The notes: generated by a model not told the origin, from the letters alone. A stretch of DNA of 64,000 nucleotides from Auanema rhodensis (GCA_964057225.1 CAXKVF010000077.1:310001-374000); one strand, 5' to 3'. Counted from the stretch's first letter, positions 9,149 to 23,399 are shown. Translations and numbers: made by a program.

Positions 9149-11786
9149 CATTTAATTAGCATAAATTAAAGTTCACGTAAATTTCAAAGTCATGGTTACC
9201 ATGCACCAATATCAATAAAAATTTGTTTTTAGACTAATATGGACATGGGGAATCTAATTTTGAGAACAGCATCTCTTCATCTTTCACGTGAAGCGAGTTA
9301 CATACCAAGTGCACATCACGTGTACATTTAATTAGCATAAATTAAAGTTCACGTAAATTTCAAAGTCATAGTTACCATGAACCAATATCAATAAAAATTT
9401 GTTTTTAGACTAATATGGACATGGGGAATCTAATTTTGAAAACCGCATCTCTTTATCTTTCACGTGAAGCGAGTTACATACCAAGTGCACATCACGTGTA
9501 CATTTAATTAGCATAAATTAAAGTTCACGTAAATTTCAAAGTCATGGTTACCATGAAGCAATATCAATAAAAATTTCTTTAAGACTAATATGGACATGGG
9601 AAATCTAATTTTGAAAACCGCATCTCTTTATCTTTCACGTGAAGCGAGTTACATACCAAGTGCACATCACGTGTACATTTAATTAGCATAAATTAAAGTT
9701 CACGTAAATTTCAAAGTCATGGTTACCATGAACCAATATCAATAAAAATTTGTTTTTAGACTAATATGGACATGGGGAATCTAATTTTGAAAACCGCATT
9801 TCTTTATCTTTCACGTGAAGCGAGTTACATACCAAGTGCACATCACGTGTACATTTAATTAGCATAAATTAAAGTTCACGTAAATTTCAAAGTCATGGTT
9901 ACCATGCACCAATATCAATAAAAATTTGTTTTTAGACTAATATGGACATGGGGGATCTAATTTTGAAAACCGCATCTCTTTATCTTTCACGTGAAGCGAG
10001 TTACATACCAAGTGCACATCACGTGTACATTTAATTAGCATAAATTAAAGTTCACGTAAATTTCAAAGTCATGGTTACCATGAACCAATATCAATAAAAA
10101 TTTGTTTTTAGACTAATATGGACATGGGGAATCTAATTTTGAAAACCGCATTTCTTTATCTTTCACGTGAAGCGAGTTACATACCAAGTGCACATCACGT
10201 GTACATTTAATTAGCATAAATTAAAGTTCACGTAAATTTCAAAGTCATGGTTACCATGCACCAATATCAATAAAAATTTGTTTTTAGACTAATATGGACA
10301 TGGGGAATCTAATTTTGAAAACCGCATCTCTTTATCTTTCACGTGAAGCGAGTTACATACCAAGTGCACATCACGTGTACATTTAATTAGCATAAATTAA
10401 AGTTCACGTAAATTTCAAAGTCATGGTTACCATGAACCAATATCAATAAAAATTTGTTTTTAGACTAATATGGACATGGGGAATCTAATTTTGAAAACCG
10501 CATCTCTTTATCTTTCACATGAAGCGAGTTACATACCAAGTGCACATCACGTGTACATTTAATTAGCATAAATTAAAGTTCACGTAAATTTCAAAGTCAT
10601 GGTTACCATGAAGCAATATCAATAAAAATTTGTTTTTAGACTAATATGGACATGGGGAATCTAATTTTGAAAACCGCATCTTTTTATCTTTCACGTGAAG
10701 CGAGTTACATACCAAGTGCACATCACGTGTACATTTAATTAGCATAAATTAAAGTTCACGTAAATTTCAAAGTCATGGTTACCATGAACCAATATCAATA
10801 AAAATTTGTTTTTAGACTAATATGGACATGGGGAATCTAATTTTGAAAACCGCATCTCTTTATCTTTCACGTGAAGCGAGTTACATACCAAGTGCACATC
10901 ACGTGTACATTTAATTAGCATAAATTAAAGTTCACGTAAATTTCAAAGTCATGGTTACCATGCACCAATATCAATAAAAATTTGTTTTTAGACTAATATG
11001 GACATGGGGAATCTAATTTTGAGAACAGCATCTCTTCATCTTTCACGTGAAGCGAGTTACATACCAAGTGCACATCACGTGTACATTTAATTAGCATAAA
11101 TTAAAGTTCACGTAAATTTCAAAGTCATAGTTACCATGAACCAATATCAATAAAAATTTGTTTTTAGACTAATATGGACATGGGGAATCTAATTTTGAAA
11201 ACCGCATCTCTTTATCTTTCACGTGAAGCGAGTTACATACCAAGTGCACATCACGTGTACATTTAATTAGCATAAATTAAAGTTCACGTAAATTTCAAAG
11301 TCATGGTTACCATGAAGCAATATCAATAAAAATTTCTTTAAGACTAATATGGACATGGGAAATCTAATTTTGAAAACCGCATCTCTTTATCTTTCACGTG
11401 AAGCGAGTTACATACCAAGTGCACATCACGTGTACATTTAATTAGCATAAATTAAAGTTCACGTAAATTTCAAAGTCATGGTTACCATGAACCAATATCA
11501 ATAAAAATTTGTTTTTAGACTAATATGGACATGGGGAATCTAATTTTGAAAACCGCATTTCTTTATCTTTCACGTGAAGCGAGTTACATACCAAGTGCAC
11601 ATCACGTGTACATTTAATTAGCATAAATTAAAGTTCACGTAAATTTCAAAGTCATGGTTACCATGCACCAATATCAATAAAAATTTGTTTTTAGACTAAT
11701 ATGGACATGGGGGATCTAATTTTGAAAACCGCATCTCTTTATCTTTCACGTGAAGCGAGTTACATACCAAGTGCACATCACGTGTA
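9149..11786 (+). repeat. HOR units 7 and 8, a 10-mer and its partial repeat (m53-m67)
   Basis: 9149-10907 reads A, B, C, D, E*, D, E, F, G, H (1759 bp), where E* is A56C+A103G. 10908-11786 repeats A, B, C, D, E* at 1759-bp spacing. Both C monomers (9501-9675 and 11260-11434) share an altered tract (CTTTAAG instead of CTTTTAG) not seen in other C copies, so the two units are recent sisters. Confidence 0.9.
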
Positions 11787-12490
11787 CATTTAATTAGCAT
11801 AAATTAAAGTTCACGTAAATTTCAAAGTCATGGTTACCATGAACCAATATCAATAAAAATTTGTTTTTAGACTAATATGGACATGGGGAATCTAATTTTG
11901 AAAACCGCATCTCTTTATCTTTCACGTGAAGCGAGTTACATACCAAGTGCACATCACGTGTACATTTAATTAGCATAAATTAAAGTTCACGTAAATTTCA
12001 AAGTCATGGTTACCATGAACCAATATCAATAAAAATTTGTTTTTAGACTAATATGGACATGGGGAATCTAATTTTGAAAACCGCATCTCTTTATCTTTCA
12101 CGTGAAGCGAGTTACATACCAAGTGCACATCACGTGTACATTTAATTAGCATAAATTAAAGTTCACGTAAATTTCAAAGTCATGGTTACCATGCACCAAT
12201 ATCAATAAAAATTTGTTTTTAAACTAATATGGACATGGGGAATCTAATTTTGAAAACCGCATCTCTTTATCTTTCACGTGAAGCGAGTTACATACCAAGT
12301 GCACATCACGTGTACATTTAATTAGCATAAATTAAAGTTCACGTAAATTTCAAAGTCATGGTTACCATGCACCAATATCGATAAAAATTTGTTTTTAGAC
12401 TAATATGGACATGGGGAATCTAATTTTGAAAACCGCATCTCTTTATCTTTCACGTGAAGCGAGTTACATACCAAGTGCACATCACGTGTA

Positions 12491-13194
12491 CATTTAATTA
12501 GCATAAATTAAAGTTCACGTAAATTTCAAAGTCATGGTTACCATGAACCAATATCAATAAAAATTTGTTTTTAGACTAATATGGACATGGGGAATCTAAT
12601 TTTGAAAACCGCATCTCTTTATCTTTCACGTGAAGCGAGTTCCATACCAAGTGCACATCACGTGTACATTTAATTAGCATAAATTAAAGTTCACGTAAAT
12701 TTCAAAGTCATGGTTACCATGAACCAATATCAATAAAAATTTGTTTTTAGACTAATATGGACATGGGGAATCTAATTTTGAAAACCGCATCTCTTTATCT
12801 TTCACGTGAAGCGAGTTACATACCAAGTGCACATCACGTGTACATTTAATTAGCATAAATTAAAGTTCACGTAAATTTCGAAGTCATGGTTACCATGCAC
12901 CAATATCAATAAAATTTTGTTTTTAGACTAATATGGACATGGGGAATCTAATTTTGAAAACCGCATCTCTTTATCTTTCACGTGAAGCGAGTTACATACC
13001 AAGTGCACATCACGTGTACATTTAATTAGCATAAATTAAAGTTCACGTAAATTTCAAAGTCATGGTTACCATGCACCAATATCAATAAAATTTTGTTTTT
13101 AGACTAATATGGACATGGGGAATCTAATTTTGAAAACAGCAGCTCTTCATCTTTCACGTGAAGCGAGTTACATACCAAGTGCACATCACGTGTA
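12491..13194 (+). repeat. 4-monomer block, first copy (second at 16537-17240)
   Basis: Markers in order: A152C, reference, A56C+A73T, A56C+A73T. The same order is found 23 monomers downstream at 16537-17240 (4046 bp, which is 23 x 176 minus the two deletions between). The last monomer here also has C120A and T130C, absent in the second copy. Confidence 0.8.
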
Positions 13195-16100
13195 CATTTA
13201 ATTAGCATAAATTAAAGTTCACGTAAATTTCAAAGTCATGGTTACCATGAAGCAATATCAATAAAAATTTGTTTTTAGACTAATATGGACATGGGGAATC
13301 TAATTTTGAAAACCGCATCTTTTTATCTTTCACGTGAAGCGAGTTACATACCAAGTGCACATCACGTGTACATTTAATTAGCATAAATTAAAGTTCACGT
13401 AAATTTCAAAGTCATGGTTACCATGAACCAATATCAATAAAAATTTGTTTTTAGACTAATATGGACATGGGGAATCTAATTTTGAAAACCGCATCTCTTT
13501 ATCTTTCACATGAAGCGAGTTACATACCAAGTGCACATCACGTGTACATTTAATTAGCATAAATTAAAGTTCACGTAAATTTCAAAGTCATGGTTACCAT
13601 GAAGCAATATCAATAAAAATTTGTTTTTAGACTAATATGGACATGGGGAATCTAATTTTGAAAACCGCATCTTTTTATCTTTCACGTGAAGCGAGTTACA
13701 TACCAAGTGCACATCACGTGTACATTTAATTAGCATAAATTAAAGTTCACGTAAATTTCAAAGTCATGGTTACCATGAACCAATATCAATAAAAATTTGT
13801 TTTTAGACTAATATGGACATGGGGAATCTAATTTTGAAAACCGCATCTCTTTATCTTTCACGTGAAGCGAGTTACATACCAAGTGCACATCACGTGTACA
13901 TTTAATTAGCATAAATTAAAGTTCACGTAAATTTCAAAGTCATGGTTACCATGCACCAATATCAATAAAAATTTGTTTTTAGACTAATATGGACATGGAG
14001 AATCTAATTTTGAAAACCGCATCTCTTTATCTTTCACGTGAAGCGAGTTACATACCAAGTGCACATCACGTGTACATTTAATTAGCATAAATTAAAGTTC
14101 ACGTAAATTTCAAAGTCATGGTTACCATGAACCAATATCAATGAAAATTTGTTTTTAGACTAATATGGACATGGGGAATCTAATTTTGAAAACCGCATCT
14201 CTTTATCTTTCACGTGAAGCGAGTTACATACCAAGTGCACATCACGTGTACATTTAATTAGCATAAATTAAAGTTCACGTAAATTTCAAAGTCATGGTTA
14301 CCATGAACCAATATCAATAAAAATTTGTTTTTAGACTAATATGGACATGGGGAATCTAATTTTGAAAACCGCATCTCTTTATCTTTCACGTGAAGCGAGT
14401 TACATACCAAGTGCACATCACGTGTACATTTAATTAGCATAAATTAAAGTTCACGTAAATTTCAAAGTCATGGTTACCATGCACCAATATCAATAAAAAT
14501 TTGTTTTTAGACTAATATGGACATGGGGAATCTAATTTTGAAAACCGCATCTCTTTATCTTTCACGTGAAGCGAGTTACATACCAAGTGCACATCACGTG
14601 TACATTTAATTAGCATAAATTAAAGTTCACGTAAATTTCAAAGTCATGGTTACCATGAACCAATATCAATAAAAATTTGTTTTTAGACTAATATGGACAT
14701 GGGGAATCTAATTTTGAAAACCGCATCTCTTTATCTTTCACATGAAGCGAGTTACATACCAAGTGCACATCACGTGTACATTTAATTAGCATAAATTAAA
14801 GTTCACGTAAATTTCAAAGTCATGGTTACCATGAAGCAATATCAATAAAAATTTGTTTTTAGACTAATATGGACATGGGGAATCTAATTTTGAAAACCGC
14901 ATCTTTTTATCTTTCACGTGAAGCGAGTTACATACCAAGTGCACATCACGTGTACATTTAATTAGCATAAATTAAAGTTCACGTAAATTTCAAAGTCATG
15001 GTTACCATGAACCAATATCAATAAAAATTTGTTTTTAGATTAATATGGACATGGGGAATCTAATTTTGAAAACCGCATCTCTTTATCTTTCACGTGAAGC
15101 GAGTTACATACCAAGTGCACATCACGTGTACATTTAATTAGCATAAATTAAAGTTCACGTAAATTTCAAAGTCATGGTTACCATGCACCAATATCAATAA
15201 AAATTTGTTTTTAGACTAATATGGACATGGGGAATCTAATTTTAAAAACCGCATCTCTTTATCTTTCACGTGAAGCGAGTTACATACCTAGTGCACATCA
15301 CGTGTGCATTTAATTAGCATAAATTAAAGTTCACGTAAATTTCAAAGTCATAGTTACCATGAACCAATATCAATAAAAATTTGTTTTTAGACTAATATGG
15401 ACATGGGGAATCTAATTTTGAAAACCGCATCTCTTTATCTTTCACGTGAAGCGAGTTATATACCAAGTGCACATCACGTGTACATTTAATTAGCATAAAT
15501 TAAAGTTCACGTAAATTTCAAAGTCATGGTTACCATGAAGCAATATCAATAAAAATTTCTTTTAGACTAATATGGACATGGGAAATCTAATTTTGAAAAC
15601 CGCATCTCTTTATCTTTCACGTGAAGCGAGTTACATACCAAGTGCACATCACGTGTACATTTAATTAGCATAAATTAAAGTTCACGTAAATTTCAAAGTC
15701 ATGGTTACCATGAACCAATATCAATAAAAATTTGTTTTTAGACTAATATGGACATGGGGAATCTAATTTTGAAAACCGCATCTCTTTATCTTTCACGTGA
15801 AGCGAGTTACATACCAAGTGCACATCACGTGTACATTTAATTAGCATAAATTAAAGTTCACGTAAATTTCAAAGTCATGGTTACCATGAAGCAATATCAA
15901 TAAAAATTTGTTTTTAGACTAATATGGACATGGGGAATCTAATTTTGAAAACCGCATCTCTTTATCTTTCACGTGAAGCGAGTTACATACCAAGTGCACA
16001 TCACGTGTACATTTAATTAGCATAAATTAAAGTTCACGTAAATTTCAAAGTCATGGTTACCATGAAGCAATATCAATAAAAATTTCTTTTAGACTAATAT

Positions 16101-16536
16101 GGACATGGGAAATCTAATTTTGAAAACCGCATCTCTTTATCTTTCACGTGAAGCGAGTTACATACCAAGTGCACATCACGTGTACATTTAATTAGCATAA
16201 ATTAAAGTTCACGTAAATTTCAAAGTCATGGTTACCATGAACCAATATCAATAAAAATTTGTTTTTAGACTAATATGGACATGGGGAATCTAATTTTGAA
16301 AACCGCATTTCTTCATCTTTCACGTGAAGCGAGTTACATACCAAGTGCACATCACGTGTACATTTAATTAGCATAAATTAAAGTTCACGTAAATTTCAAA
16401 GTCATGGTTACCATGCACCAATATCAATAAAAATTTGTTTTTAGACTAATATGGACATGGGGGATCTAATTTTGAAAACCGCATCTCTTTATCTTTCACG
16501 TGAAGCGAGTTACATACCAAGTGCACATCACGTGTA

Positions 16537-17240
16537 CATTTAATTAGCATAAATTAAAGTTCACGTAAATTTCAAAGTCATGGTTACCATGAACCAATAT
16601 CAATAAAAATTTGTTTTTAGACTAATATGGACATGGGGAATCTAATTTTGAAAACCGCATCTCTTTATCTTTCACGTGAAGCGAGTTCCATACCAAGTGC
16701 ACATCACGTGTACATTTAATTAGCATAAATTAAAGTTCACGTAAATTTCAAAGTCATGGTTACCATGAACCAATATCAATAAAAATTTGTTTTTAGACTA
16801 ATATGGACATGGGGAATCTAATTTTGAAAACCGCATCTCTTTATCTTTCACGTGAAGCGAGTTACATACCAAGTGCACATCACGTGTACATTTAATTAGC
16901 ATAAATTAAAGTTCACGTAAATTTCAAAGTCATGGTTACCATGCACCAATATCAATAAAATTTTGTTTTTAGACTAATATGGACATGGGGAATCTAATTT
17001 TGAAAACCGCATCTCTTTATCTTTCACGTGAAGCGAGTTACATACCAAGTGCACATCACGTGTACATTTAATTAGCATAAATTAAAGTTCACGTAAATTT
17101 CAAAGTCATGGTTACCATGCACCAATATCAATAAAATTTTGTTTTTAGACTAATATGGACATGGGGAATCTAATTTTGAAAACCGCATCTCTTTATCTTT
17201 CACGTGAAGCGAGTTACATACCAAGTGCACATCACGTGTA
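16537..17240 (+). repeat. 4-monomer block, second copy
   Basis: Order A152C, reference, A56C+A73T, A56C+A73T, as at 12491-13194. A152C was seen in no other monomer, so common descent is likely. Confidence 0.8.
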
Positions 17241-17944
17241 CATTTAATTAGCATAAATTAAAGTTCACGTAAATTTCAAAGTCATGGTTACCATGCACCA
17301 ATATCAATAAAAATTTGTTTTTAGACTAATATGGACATGGGGAATCTAATTTTGAAAACCGCATCTCTTTATCTTTCACGTGAAGCGAGTTACATACCAA
17401 GTGCACATCACGTGTACATTTAATTAGCATAAATTAAAGTTCACGTAAATTTCAAAGTCATGGTTACCATGCACCAATATCAATAAAAATTTGTTTTTAG
17501 ACTAATATGGACATGGGGAATCTAATTTTGAAAACCGCATCTCTTTATCTTTCACGTGAAGCGAGTTACATACCAAGTGCACATCACGTGTACATTTAAT
17601 TAGCATAAATTAAAGTTCACGTAAATTTCAAAGTCATGGTTACCATGAACCAATATCAATAAAAATTTGTTTTTAGACTAATATGGACATGGGGAATCTA
17701 ATTTTGAAAACCGCATCTCTTTATCTTTCACGTGAAGCGAGTTACATACCAAGTGCACATCACGTGTACATTTAATTAGCATAAATTAAAGTTCACGTAA
17801 ATTTCAAAGTCATGGTTACCATGAACCAATATCAATAAAAATTTGTGTTAAGACTAATATGGACATGGGGAATCTAATTTTGAAAACCGCATCTCTTTAT
17901 CTTTCACGTGAAGCGAGTTACATACCAAGTGCACATCACGTGTA

Positions 17945-19352
17945 CATTTAATTAGCATAAATTAAAGTTCACGTAAATTTCAAAGTCATGGTTACCATGA
18001 ACCAATATCAATAAAAATTTGTTTTTAGACTAATATGGACATGGGGAATCTGATTTTGAAAACCGCATTTCTTTATCTTTCACGTGAAGCGAGTTACATA
18101 CCAAGTGCACATCACGTGTACATTTAATTAGCATAAATTAAAGTTCACGTAAATTTCAAAGTCATGGTTACCATGAACCAATATCAATAAAAATTTGTTT
18201 TTAGACTAATATGGACATGGGGAATCTAATTTTAAAAACCGCATCTCTTTATCTTTCACGTGAAGCGAGTTACATACCAAGTGCACATCACGTGTACATT
18301 TAATTAGCATAAATTAAAGTTCACGTAAATTTCAAAGTCATGGTTACCATGAACCAATATCAATAAAAATTTGTTTTTAGACTAATATGGACATGGGGAA
18401 TCTAATTTTGAAAACCGCATCTCTTTATCTTTCACGTGAAGCGAGTTACATACCAAGTGCACATCACGTGTACATTTAATTAGCATAAATTAAAGTTCAC
18501 GTAAATTTCAAAGTCATGGTTACCATGAACCAATATCAATGAAAATTTGTTTTTAGACTAATATGGACATGGGGAATCTAATTTTGAAAACCGCATCTCT
18601 TTATCTTTCACGTGAAGCGAGTTACATACCAAGTGCACATCACGTGTACATTTAATTAGCATAAATTAAAGTTCACGTAAATTTCAAAGTCATGGTTACC
18701 ATGAACCAATATCAATAAAAATTTGTTTTTAGACTAATATGGACATGGGGAATCTAATTTTGAAAACCGCATCTCTTTATCTTTCACGTGAAGCGAGTTA
18801 CATACCAAGTGCACATCACGTGTACATTTAATTAGCATAAATTAAAGTTCACGTAAATTTCAAAGTCATGGTTACCATGCACCAATATCAATAAAAATTT
18901 GTTTTTAGACTAATATGGACATGGGGAATCTAATTTTGAAAACCGCATCTCTTTATCTTTCACGTGAAGCGAGTTACATACCAAGTGCACATCACGTGTA
19001 CATTTAATTAGCATAAATTAAAGTTCACGTAAATTTCAAAGTCATGGTTACCATGAACCAATATCAATAAAAATTTGTTTTTAGACTAATATGGACATGG
19101 GGAATCTAATTTTGAAAACCGCATCTCTTTATCTTTCACATGAAGCGAGTTACATACCAAGTGCACATCACGTGTACATTTAATTAGCATAAATTAAAGT
19201 TCACGTAAATTTCAAAGTCATGGTTACCATGAAGCAATATCAATAAAAATTTGTTTTTAGACTAATATGGACATGGGGAATCTAATTTTGAAAACCGCAT
19301 CTTTTTATCTTTCACGTGAAGCGAGTTACATACCAAGTGCACATCACGTGTA
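17945..19352 (+). repeat. 8-monomer block, first copy of an 11-monomer period
   Basis: m103-m110 in order: A108G (with C125T), G114A, reference, A69G, reference, A56C, G140A, C58G+C127T. The same order follows at 19881, exactly 1936 bp (11 x 176) later. Three other monomers (19353-19880) fill the interval: m111 with A33C, A56C and A103G, m112 with T110G (a unique AAGTTT), and m113 consensus. Confidence 0.87.
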
Positions 19353-19880
19353 CATTTAATTAGCATAAATTAAAGTTCACGTCAATTTCAAAGTCATGGT
19401 TACCATGCACCAATATCAATAAAAATTTGTTTTTAGACTAATATGGACATGGGGGATCTAATTTTGAAAACCGCATCTCTTTATCTTTCACGTGAAGCGA
19501 GTTACATACCAAGTGCACATCACGTGTACATTTAATTAGCATAAATTAAAGTTCACGTAAATTTCAAAGTCATGGTTACCATGAACCAATATCAATAAAA
19601 ATTTGTTTTTAGACTAATATGGACATGGGGAATCTAAGTTTGAAAACCGCATCTCTTTATCTTTCACGTGAAGCGAGTTACATACCAAGTGCACATCACG
19701 TGTACATTTAATTAGCATAAATTAAAGTTCACGTAAATTTCAAAGTCATGGTTACCATGAACCAATATCAATAAAAATTTGTTTTTAGACTAATATGGAC
19801 ATGGGGAATCTAATTTTGAAAACCGCATCTCTTTATCTTTCACGTGAAGCGAGTTACATACCAAGTGCACATCACGTGTA

Positions 19881-21288
19881 CATTTAATTAGCATAAATTA
19901 AAGTTCACGTAAATTTCAAAGTCATGGTTACCATGAACCAATATCAATAAAAATTTGTTTTTAGACTAATATGGACATGGGGAATCTGATTTTGAAAACC
20001 GCATCTCTTTATCTTTCACGTGAAGCGAGTTACATACCAAGTGCACATCACGTGTACATTTAATTAGCATAAATTAAAGTTCACGTAAATTTCAAAGTCA
20101 TGGTTACCATGAACCAATATCAATAAAAATTTGTTTTTAGACTAATATGGACATGGGGAATCTAATTTTAAAAACCGCATCTCTTTATCTTTCACGTGAA
20201 GCGAGTTACATACCAAGTGCACATCACGTGTACATTTAATTAGCATAAATTAAAGTTCACGTAAATTTCAAAGTCATGGTTACCATGAACCAATATCAAT
20301 AAAAATTTGTTTTTAGACTAATATGGACATGGGGAATCTAATTTTGAAAACCGCATCTCTTTATCTTTCACGTGAAGCGAGTTACATACCAAGTGCACAT
20401 CACGTGTACATTTAATTAGCATAAATTAAAGTTCACGTAAATTTCAAAGTCATGGTTACCATGAACCAATATCAATGAAAATTTGTTTTTAGACTAATAT
20501 GGACATGGGGAATCTAATTTTGAAAACCGCATCTCTTTATCTTTCACGTGAAGCAAGTTACATACCAAGTGCACATCACGTGTACATTTAATTAGCATAA
20601 ATTAAAGTTCACGTAAATTTCAAAGTCATGGTTACCATGAACCAATATCAATAAAAATTTGTTTTTAGACTAATATGGACATGGGGAATCTAATTTTGAA
20701 AACCGCATCTCTTTATCTTTCACGTGAAGCGAGTTACATACCAAGTGCACATCACGTGTACATTTAATTAGCATAAATTGAAGTTCACGTAAATTTCAAA
20801 GTCATGGTTACCATGCACCAATATCAATAAAAATTTGTTTTTAGACTAATATGGACATGGGGAATCTAATTTTGAAAACCGCATCTCTTTATCTTTCACG
20901 TGAAGCGAGTTACATACCAAGTGCACATCACGTGTACATTTAATTAGCATAAATTAAAGTTCACGTAAATTTCAAAGTCATGGTTACCATGAACCAATAT
21001 CAATAAAAATTTGTTTTTAGACTAATATGGACATGGGGAATCTAATTTTGAAAACCGCATCTCTTTATCTTTCACATGAAGCGAGTTACATACCAAGTGC
21101 ACATCACGTGTACATTTAATTAGCATAAATTAAAGTTCACGTAAATTTCAAAGTCATGGTTACCATGAAGCAATATCAATAAAAATTTGTTTTTAGACTA
21201 ATATGGACATGGGGAATCTAATTTTGAAAACCGCATCTTTTTATCTTTCACGTGAAGCGAGTTACATACCAAGTGCACATCACGTGTA
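19881..21288 (+). repeat. 8-monomer block, second copy
   Basis: m114-m121 repeat A108G, G114A, reference, A69G, reference, A56C, G140A, C58G+C127T. Private changes here: G147A in m117 and A20G in m119. Confidence 0.87.
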
Positions 21289-23399
21289 CATTTAATTAGC
21301 ATAAATTAAAGTTCACGTAAATTTCAAAGTCATGGTTACCATGAACCAATATCAATAAAAATTTGTTTTTCGACTAATATGGACATGGGGAATCTAATTT
21401 TGAAAACCGCATCTCTTTATCTTTCACGTGAAGCGAGTTACATACCAAGTGCACATCACGTGTACATTTAATTAGCATAAATTAAAGTTCACGTAAATTT
21501 CAAAGTCATGGTTACCATGAACCAATATCAATAAAAATTTGTTTTTAGACTAATATGGACATGGGGAATCTAATTTTGAAAACCGCATCTCTTTATCTTT
21601 CACGTGAAGCGAGTTACATACCAAGTGCACATCACGTGTACATTTAATTAGCATAAATTAAAGTTCACGTAAATTTCAAAGTCATGGTTACCATGAAGCA
21701 ATATCAATAAAAATTTCTTTTAGACTAATATGGACATGGGAAATCTAATTTTGAAAACCGCATCTCTTTATCTTTCACGTGAAGCGAGTTACATACCAAG
21801 TGCACATCACGTGTACATTTAATTAGCATAAATTAAAGTTCACGTAAATTTCAAAGTCATGGTTACCATGAACCAATATCAATAAAAATTTGTTTTTAGA
21901 CTAATATGGACATGGGGAATCTAATTTTGAAAACCGCATCTCTTTATCTTTCACGTGAAGCGAGTTACATACCAAGTGCACATCACGTGTACATTTAATT
22001 AGCATAAATTAAAGTTCACGTAAATTTCAAAGTCATGGTTACCATGAAGCAATATCAATAAAAATTTGTTTTTAGACTAATATGGACATGGGGAATCTAA
22101 TTTTGAAAACCGCATCTCTTTATCTTTCACGTGAAGCGAGTTACATACCTAGTGCACATCACGTGTACATTTAATTAGCATAAATTAAAGATCACGTAAA
22201 TTTCAAAGTCATAGTTACCATGAACCAATATCAATAAAAATTTGTTTTTAGACTAATATGGACATGGGGAATCTAATTTTGAAAACCGCATCTCTTTATC
22301 TTTCACGTGAAGCGAGTTACATACCAAGTGCACATCACGTGTACATTTAATTAGCATAAATTAAAGTTCACGTAAATTTCAAAGTCATGGTTACCATGCA
22401 CCAATATCAATAAAAATTTGTTTTTAGACTAATATGGACATGGGAAATCTAATTTTGAAAACCGCATCTCTTTATCTTTCACGTGAAGCGAGTTACATAC
22501 CTAGTGCACATCACGTGTACATTTAATTAGCATAAATTAAAGTTCACGTAAATTTCAAAGTCATGGTTACCATGAATCAATATCAATAAAAATTTGTTTT
22601 TAGACTAATATGGACATGGGGAATCTAATTTTGAAAACCGCATCTCTTTATCTTTCACGTGAAGCGAGTTACATACCAAGTGCACATCACGTGTACATTT
22701 AATTAGCATAAATTAAAGTTCACGTAAATTTCAAAGTCATGGTTACCATGCACCAATATCAATAAAAATTTGTTTTTAGACTAATATGGACATGGGGGAT
22801 CTAATTTTGAAAACCGCATCTCTTTATCTTTCACGTGAAGCGAGTTACATACCAAGTGCACATCACGTGTACATTTAATTAGCATAAATTAAAGTTCACG
22901 TAAATTTCAAAGTCATGGTTACCATGAACCAATATCAATAAAAATTTGTTTTTAGACTAATATGGACATGGGGAATCTAATTTTGAAAACCGCATCTCTT
23001 TATCTTTCACGTGAAGCGAGTTACATACCAAGTGCACATCACGTGTACATTTAATTAGCATAAATTAAAGTTCACGTAAATTTCAAAGTCATGGTTACCA
23101 TGAACCAATATCAATAAAAAATTGTTTTTAGACTAATATGGACATGAGCAATCTAATTTTGAGAACCGCATCTCTTTATCTTTCACGTGAAGCGAGTTAC
23201 ATACCAAGTGCACATCACGTGTACATTTAATTAGCATAAATTAAAGTTCACGTAAATTTCAAAGTCATGGTTACCATGAACCAATATCAATAAAAATTTG
23301 TTTTTAGACTAATATGGACATGGGGAATCTAATTTTGAAAACCGCATCTCTTTATCTTTCACGTGAAGCGAGTTACATACCAAGTGCACATCACGTGTA
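21289..23399 (+). repeat. Mixed monomers m122-m133, eastern edge of the western variant set
   Basis: Contains the last type C monomer (21641-21815) and the last C58G (m126), A159T (m126, m128) and A103G (m130) monomers of the window; one later G46A copy is at 25336. m132 (23048-23223) is unusually divergent, with changes in the A/T tract, near position 100 and at A116G. No HOR period is visible. Confidence 0.8.

Larger units (their letters stand above)
1937..11786 (+). repeat. 8-monomer higher-order repeat domain (unit 1407 bp)
   Basis: Monomers fall into eight ordered types. A is A56C with either A116G+C120A+T130C, or (A') G114A+A159T. B is G46A. C is C58G plus a 1-bp deletion and G102A (175 bp). 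D is C125T. E is A56C only. F is G140A. G is C58G+C127T. H is consensus-like. Complete units ABCDEFGH occupy 1937-3343, 4224-5630, 5631-7037 and 7742-9148, each 1407 bp (8 x 176 minus 1). Shortened units lie at 3344-4223 (A B F G H) and 7038-7741 (A, B/F chimera, G, H). A lengthened unit with an extra E*-D pair lies at 9149-10907. A last unit starts at 10908 and breaks off after E* (E with A103G) at 11786. The order is preserved through about seven rounds, so the assignment is strong. Confidence 0.93.
11787..17944 (+). repeat. Mixed monomers m68-m102 with scattered HOR fragments
   Basis: No single period. Pieces of the 8-mer remain: G, F, G, H at 13195-13898; F, G, H, A', B, C at 14603-15657; C, D, E* at 16010-16536. 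The first monomer with G84A in the array is m70 (12139). A 4-monomer block is present twice (12491-13194 and 16537-17240). From 17241, m99 and m100 are plain C56 and m101 is consensus; m102 (17769-17944) has an altered T tract. Confidence 0.8.

Noticed and set aside
23048-23223. Divergent monomer m132 as an insertion or different satellite family
   Set aside because: It has only a few extra substitutions (A/T tract, near position 100 and A116G) and is the same 176-bp length and family.
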